Assembly: GCA_016946835.1 (NCBI GenBank)
Contig: JACVTC010000132.1
Span: 128,001 to 142,500, forward strand
Direction of reading: 5' to 3'
Length of the DNA: 14,500 nt
DNA from: Neocallimastix lanati (nom. inval.)
Lineage: Eukaryota > Neocallimastigomycota > Neocallimastigomycetes > Neocallimastigales > Neocallimastigaceae
Shown piece by piece: positions 9,492 through 14,500 of the stretch (position 1 is its first letter; each line of letters starts with the position of its first letter). The notes under the pieces are model-generated. The model made no database searches. It saw only the letters and a program-made list of their open reading frames with translations, and was not told the DNA's origin. Position numbers and translations under genes: made by a program.

Positions 9492-10265
9492 TTTTAATAA
9501 TAAATAAATAATAAATAATAAATAATAAATAATAAATAATAAATAATAAATAATAAATAATAAATAATAAATAATAAATAATAAACAATAAATAATAAAT
9601 AATATATAATAAATAATATATAATAAATAATATATAATAAATAATATATAATAAATAATTGAATAATAAATAATAAATTATAAATAATTGAATAATAAAT
9701 AATAAATAATAAATAATAAATAATAAATAATAAATAATAAATAATAAATAATAAATAATAAATAATAAATAATAAATAATAAATAATAAATAATAATAAA
9801 TACAAAATACTAAATGATACAAAATGAATAATACAAAATGAAAAATAAATAATAAATAATAAATAATAAATAATAAATAATAAATAATAAATAATAAATA
9901 ATAAATAATAAATAATAAATAATAAATAATAAATAATAAATAATAAATAATAAATAATATATAATAAATAATAAATAATAAATAATAAATAATAAATAAT
10001 AAATAATAAATAATAAATAATAAATAATAAACAATAAATAATAAATAATATATAATAAATAATATATAATAAATAATTGAATAATAAATAATAAATTATA
10101 AATAATTGAATAATAAATAATAAATAATAAATAATAAATAATAAATAATAAATAATAAATAATAAATAATAAATAATAAATAATAAATAATTAAATAATT
10201 AAATAATAAATAATTAAATAATTAAATAATAAATAATAGAATAATAAATAATTAAATAATTATAA
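9492..10265 (+). repeat. Minisatellite array of a 7-bp unit (TAAATAA)n with higher-order duplication
   Basis: About 770 bases are built mainly from the heptamer TAAATAA. Variant blocks break it up: ATATATAATAAATA (14 bp, two units with changes), ACAATAA, a TTGAATAA block, and an ATTAAATA form towards the right end. A non-repeat interruption at 9793-9845 carries TACAAAAT three times. The variant block from the ACAATAA change (C at 9586 and at 10032) through TTGAATAA (G at 9661 and at 10079) occurs twice in the same order. Because 7 is not a multiple of 3, each minus-strand frame reads an endless Tyr-Leu-Leu-Phe-Ile-Ile-Tyr heptapeptide without stops, so the ORFs seen there are artefacts. Confidence 0.95.
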
Positions 10266-10340
10266 ATATCGATTTTATAAAAAATATTTAATCTTTTCAT
10301 TTTTAAATATTAAATTTTTTATATTAATTTTAAAGTATTG

Positions 10341-10409
10341 TAAACGCCTTACGTACCTGTATGGCAGTTAATCACACCCATATTAACATATGGGGGAGAC
10401 AAAAAGTCT
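10341..10409. other. Isolated GC-richer patch with two adjacent hairpins
   Basis: In otherwise AT-only DNA this stretch is markedly richer in G and C. It contains a perfect inverted repeat, CCCATAT-TAAC-ATATGGG (10377-10394), then a smaller one, AGAC-AAAAA-GTCT (10397-10409). No reading frame of useful length and no tRNA or snRNA pattern is recognised. It could be a relic of a gene or mobile element, or a small structured RNA; the sequence does not decide. Confidence 0.4.
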
Positions 10410-10988
10410 ATAAAAAAAAATTTTTAAAGTATTAAGCTTTTTTTTTTTTTTTTTTTAATTATTAATAAATGAATAAAAAAAAAAAAAAAAAAAACTTGGT
10501 TGAATCAGTAAAGCAATAGGCATTATAATTAATTAAAATTGTACAAAATTATTTAGTTCAATACTAAAAATTATTAGTCTCTATTAGTTATCATAATAAC
10601 AACAACAATAATTTTTTTTTAATAATTTTTTATTATCAAACCATATATTGTTTTAATTTATAAAAATAAAAATAAATAAAAAATAAAAATAAAAGATATA
10701 TTTTTTCTATAATACTCTTTAAATAATTAATAAATTGCTCGTAAAAAAAAAAAAAGTTAATTATTAATAGATTATATTTAACAAATTAAAAGTTATTTAA
10801 GGTATATAAATTTATGATGTGATTTTTTTTTTTTTTTTTTTTTTTTTGATATTTAATTTATAATTTTTGGGAATTCCATGTATGTTTGAATATAATAATA
10901 AATTTACCAATTTCAATATTTACTTTTTGAATAATACATCACTTTCTTTTTATTAATTATAAAGATCGAAAATTATTCTAATGCTTTA

Positions 10989-10989
<1 letters not shown>

Positions 10990-11026
<37 letters not shown>
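10990..11026 (+). repeat. (TAA)12 microsatellite
   Basis: Twelve perfect TAA units without interruption. Confidence 0.9.
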
Positions 11027-13755
11027 CCTTAAAATAAATGTATTAATATATATTTAAAGTTTATATTTACAGTTTATAATTCCTCTATTTAAAGTGTTTT
11101 ATTAACACATGGGTGATTTTTCAATCTATTATCAATTTTTAAATTTTAATATTAAACTTTTTTTTTCAGAATAAAAAAAGGATATAAATTATTTATTTTT
11201 TAATTAGTTATATATATATTTTTAATACTTTATAAATATTTATAATTCATTAGTATCATAAAAATAATGAAGAAAAATAGAAAATGTTATATTGATAAAA
11301 ATATTTGTTTATTATTTATTATATGCCATTTATTCATTTATTATTTATTCAATTAGTTACTATTTTTATTATAATAATTTAATTACATATTTATTATTTT
11401 TTATATATTAATAATATATAAAAATTACTAATTAATAATGATTATATTTATTATATTTATTTATTATTATTATTTATTTATTATTATTTATTTATTATTA
11501 TTTATTAATTAATTATTTATTTATTTTTATATATTTATTATTACTTATTACTATTTATTATTTATTTATTTATTTATTTATTATTTATTCATTTATTAAT
11601 TATTATTTAACTATTATTTATTTATTAATAAATACTCTTTTTATTATTTATTATTATCTATTATATTTTAGTAATGTAACTGTTAAAATATATTATCCAA
11701 ATTTATAATAATATTGTTTTTTTTTTTTTTTAAAAAAAAGATAATAATAAAAAGAGAATTCTTTAAGTATAAATTTTAAATTTCGACTTTATAATTGGAT
11801 AAAAATAAATTAATGAATATTATCAAAAAAATTTTATTAATATTAAAATATTAATCCAATGACCACATTATTTAATAAATTAGAAAAACTTAATCAAATG
11901 GAAGGTTCACTGAAGTTTTTGAAAATCAAAATTAGTAAATATAAAAATCAAATATCAAAACAAATTAAAACACATCAAAATAATAACAAATTCAAAAAAA
12001 AAAAAAAATAATAATAATAATAAAAAGTTTAATTTTTTTTTTAAAGATATTTTTCATAAGGGGTTTAAATTCTATCATATTGTTTTATTATTGAATTATT
12101 TAAACTAATAAAATAAAAATGGAAATAAAAAATATGAATTCTATATTTAAAATATTTAAAAAAAAATTTTTTTTTTTGATTAACAGTTTTAGATATAATG
12201 AGATGATGATATTAAAACTTATTTCATATTCAAAAAAAAAAAAAAAAAAAAAAAAAAGTATATATATGTCAAATAATTATTAAAACAAAAATATTATTAC
12301 TAAAAAAAAAAAAAAAAAAACTTTATTTTAAAACATATACATTTAAATATATATATATATATATATAAAACATAAATATTTAAATAATACAATTTTAATT
12401 TAATTTTAACTTTTAGTAATTAATGATATAGGTGTTAAACATTTATATGCTTTTAATTTTTATTATTAATATATGATATATATTAAATATTTTTATATTA
12501 TTTATTCTTAATGGTATTAACATCTATGATCTTATATGCTTATTCCTATTTTTAAAAGGCTATTCACTTAATTTTATTTCAATGTTTTTAAATGTATAAT
12601 TTTTTTTGTAGCTAAAGTCAAAAAATCATTAGCATATTAAATATTACTAATAAACATATAAATTATACATTAAATGACATAACATAAATATTTTAAGCCT
12701 TAAATATATCTATATATACTTTTTTTTTTTTTTTTTTTTTTATTATTAGTATTTTTATTTTTTAATAATTTTTGTAAAAAGAGATAAATACATTCAAACC
12801 ATAAATTAAAGCAAAACAACAAAATAATAAATATCATAATTTTATATCTCAACTATTTTGTGATGAAAATAGATATATAAATAAAATTTAGACGAGACAA
12901 ATATATTAATAAGCTTTGATGGCAACCTTTTAAATAATAATAATAAATATAAATATTATTAAATTATATTTATAAATTCATATTTGAACAGAAAAAAAGA
13001 GATTTTAGTAGTAATAATAATTGGTTACTCTTTTCACAATAGAATAATAATTTCATTTATCTAACATATTTAGTCATATTAACTAAACATACACACAACT
13101 ATTTTTTTATTTTATTTTATTTTTTTTTCTATTCAAAATTTCAATTATCATGTCGATATGTTAATATATTAATACTTAATATTTCTTAAAAATATATATA
13201 TATATATATATTTATAAATATTTCATATATTTTTATAATAATCTGTTGTTAAGCATAATAAAATAGTAATATAACAAAATAGATAATTTAAATAAATAAA
13301 TTAAAATAAATAATTAGAAATTTAAAAAAAAAAAAAAAACGATAGAATGGAATAAAATAAAATAAAAAACTAATCTAAAATTTAGGTTGGATTAACTAAA
13401 TTAATAAAATAAATAAAAAATTAAATAAATAAATAAATAAATAATAATTAGATATTAAATAATAAATAAATAAACAATAAATATATATTGTGTATATATA
13501 ATATTTTAACTCTAATATATTATAATATCTTTATTTTATATATATATATATTTTTTTAATAATTTATTTATTAATTTTCAAAAATTAAAAGTTTAAAATT
13601 ATTTTAAATAAAAATAGAAATTAAAAAAAAAATAGAAATTAAAAAAATTTTTATTTAATTTTATTTTATTTTATTTATTTATTTTTTTTTTTGAAGATTA
13701 AAGCTTTTATTATAAATATAGTATATATATTATTATATTATATAATATAAAAAAT

Positions 13756-13757
<2 letters not shown>

Positions 13758-13785
<28 letters not shown>
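13758..13785 (-). repeat. T28 tract (A28 on the copine sense strand) after the gene's poly(A) signal
   Basis: On the gene's strand this is 28 A starting about 15 bases past a candidate AATAAA. It probably lies just beyond or at the transcript end. The introns in the gene argue that it is a genomic tract and not a retrocopy tail. Confidence 0.6.
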
Positions 13786-13790
<5 letters not shown>

Positions 13791-13800
13791 TATAATAAAT

Positions 13801-13806
13801 TTTATT
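13801..13806 (-). promoter_or_regulatory. Candidate polyadenylation signal of the copine gene
   Basis: AATAAA on the minus strand begins about 31 bases after the stop codon. The spacing is sensible, but chance occurrence is high in this composition. Confidence 0.4.
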
Positions 13807-13837
13807 TTCTAATATGATTTATGTTTCATCTGTCCAT

Positions 13838-14184
13838 TTAAGGGTGGAAATTAGGCTTATATTTATATTTATTTGCAAATTCAATAACCCTAATTAAATA
13901 TAAATACATATATATTTTATATTAATATTATTATTAAAAGATTGAATAAATATATTTTTCAATTCATAATGTATTATAAAACATTTTATATTAAAAGAAA
14001 TAAATAATAAATAAATAATAAATAATAATAATAATAATAATAATAGTAATAATATATTTTTTTTTATCTTTTTTATTTTTAAACTTACTGTTTTGGAACT
14101 TCTTTTAATGTTTCAGCTCTAAGTAAATCAGGATTTTCAATAAATTTACTATAAAAATTAAATTAATAAATAAATAATATTCAT

Positions 14185-14218
<34 letters not shown>

Positions 14219-14500
14219 ATATTAAAATAATAAATAAAAATTATTAGCATTAATTTAAAAATCTAATATTATTCTCATTAATACATAATATAATAATACA
14301 TAAAATATATATATTATTTAAATTATTTACTTTAATGGTAAAAATTGTACGATATCTCTTTTAGAATTTTTGCCATTCATTTTTAAAACACGATTATCCC
14401 CATCAAGTACATTCATTTTTTCAAAATTTTCTTTACCTACTCCAATAATTATAATAGATAATGGATGATCACTCGCATCAATAATGGCTTCGATAGTTTT
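13838..14500 (-). CDS. Copine-family protein, C-terminal end (partial; three exons, two introns)
   Basis: Exons on the minus strand are 14500 (open edge) to 14331, 14148-14089 and 13889-13838. Spliced, they give 93 residues ending at TAA (13838-13840). Exon 1 holds TIEAIIDAS, PLSIIIIGVG, NVLDGD and RDIVQFLPL. Exon 2 holds FIENPDLLRAETLKEVPK, and exon 3 QVIEFANKYKYKPNFHP. This order (SIIIxGVG, LDGD, RDIVQFxP, LxEVPxQV) is the diagnostic end of the copine von Willebrand A-like domain. Copines are cytosolic proteins with two N-terminal C2 domains that bind membranes in a calcium-dependent way, with the A domain binding partners. The C2 domains and most of the A domain lie beyond the right edge. 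Splice sites are GTAAAT...TATAG and GTAAGT...ATTAG. Both introns are phase 2, and unspliced each meets TAA at once. Family assignment is firm; the exon 3 boundary rests on the frame and the QV match. Confidence 0.85.
13890..14088 (-). other. Copine intron 2 (199 nt)
   Basis: The donor CA|GTAAGT matches the strong consensus; the acceptor is TTTAATTAG|GG. The intron contains a TTA trinucleotide repeat on the sense strand (about 13999-14054 as TAA on +). Joining CA to G restores a Gln codon and the copine-like EVPKQV reading, which is why this acceptor was chosen. Confidence 0.75.
14149..14330 (-). other. Copine intron 1 (182 nt)
   Basis: The donor is AA|GTAAAT and the acceptor TTTTTATAG|TAAAT on the minus strand. 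On the sense strand the intron holds a T30 tract (14186-14215) ending 37 bases before the acceptor AG, with more pyrimidine-rich sequence after it. Intron composition is almost pure A/T, in contrast with the exons. Confidence 0.8.

Larger units (their letters stand above)
10266..13757. other. AT-rich intergenic spacer between the minisatellite and the copine gene
   Basis: Apart from the hairpin patch, this is AT-rich spacer. It has T-runs at 10440-10456, 10823-10847 and 12720-12741, A-runs near 10477-10494 and at 12232-12257, and TA runs near 12347-12367, 13192-13211 and 13536-13551. ATTT repeats lie at 11455-11610. A + strand ORF at 11859-12011 (50 codons, starting MTTLFNKLEKLNQMEGSLKF) is lysine-rich and ends in an A-run. 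It is longer than most open stretches here but matches nothing I know, so it is not called as a gene. Confidence 0.65.

Noticed and set aside
9478-10034. Three minus-strand ORFs of 74-114 codons that look like very hydrophobic membrane proteins
   Set aside because: They are read straight from the 7-bp repeat, which has no stop on the minus strand in any frame and yields the same heptapeptide in all three frames.
10495-10530. GGTTGAATC-like string resembling a tRNA B box
   Set aside because: No A box at a suitable distance and no cloverleaf stems are visible.
1-14500. A new multi-gene defence or biosynthetic system
   Set aside because: Only one complete gene, one partial gene and one dead retroelement are present, more than 7 kb of AT-rich spacer separates the genes, and no repeat has array-with-spacer structure.

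Overview
The window is extremely AT-rich eukaryotic DNA. Intergenic DNA is almost entirely A and T, broken by many A or T homopolymers of 15-36 nt and by simple repeats, while recognisable coding stretches are visibly richer in G+C. Short GT-AG introns, an intronless gene of bacterial type, a non-LTR retrotransposon and a copine gene fit an anaerobic gut fungus (Neocallimastigomycota) best. This is inference: AT-rich amoebozoans such as dictyostelids also have copines and similar base composition, and only a database search would settle it.

Layout. Positions 1 to about 2841 hold a decayed LINE-type retrotransposon on the + strand, running in from the left edge. It keeps recognisable reverse-transcriptase and C-terminal zinc-knuckle motifs but is broken by frameshifts and stops, several at A-runs, and it ends in AATAAA followed by A25. 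Positions 2842-5300 are AT-rich spacer with tetranucleotide repeats, homopolymers and two small patches of higher GC. Positions 5357-6508 (- strand) carry the only complete gene, an intronless 383-residue Old Yellow Enzyme-family NAD(P)H:flavin oxidoreductase. Positions 6600-9490 are spacer with degenerate repeats. Positions 9492-10265 are a minisatellite of a 7-bp unit (TAAATAA) with a higher-order duplication. Positions 10266-13837 are spacer with a small GC-richer hairpin patch (10341-10409) and more simple repeats. Positions 13838-14500 (- strand) hold the 3' end of a gene missed by plain ORF calling: three exons and two introns that splice into the C-terminus of a copine. Its 5' part lies beyond the right edge.

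The two genes lie on the same strand more than 7 kb apart, and nothing suggests that they work together. I found no operon, CRISPR array, rRNA or convincing tRNA, and no convincing new multi-gene system. The most useful results are the spliced copine end, the bacterial-looking flavoenzyme with an OYE1-like active site, the higher-order structure of the 7-bp array, and the coincidence of A-runs with damage in the LINE.
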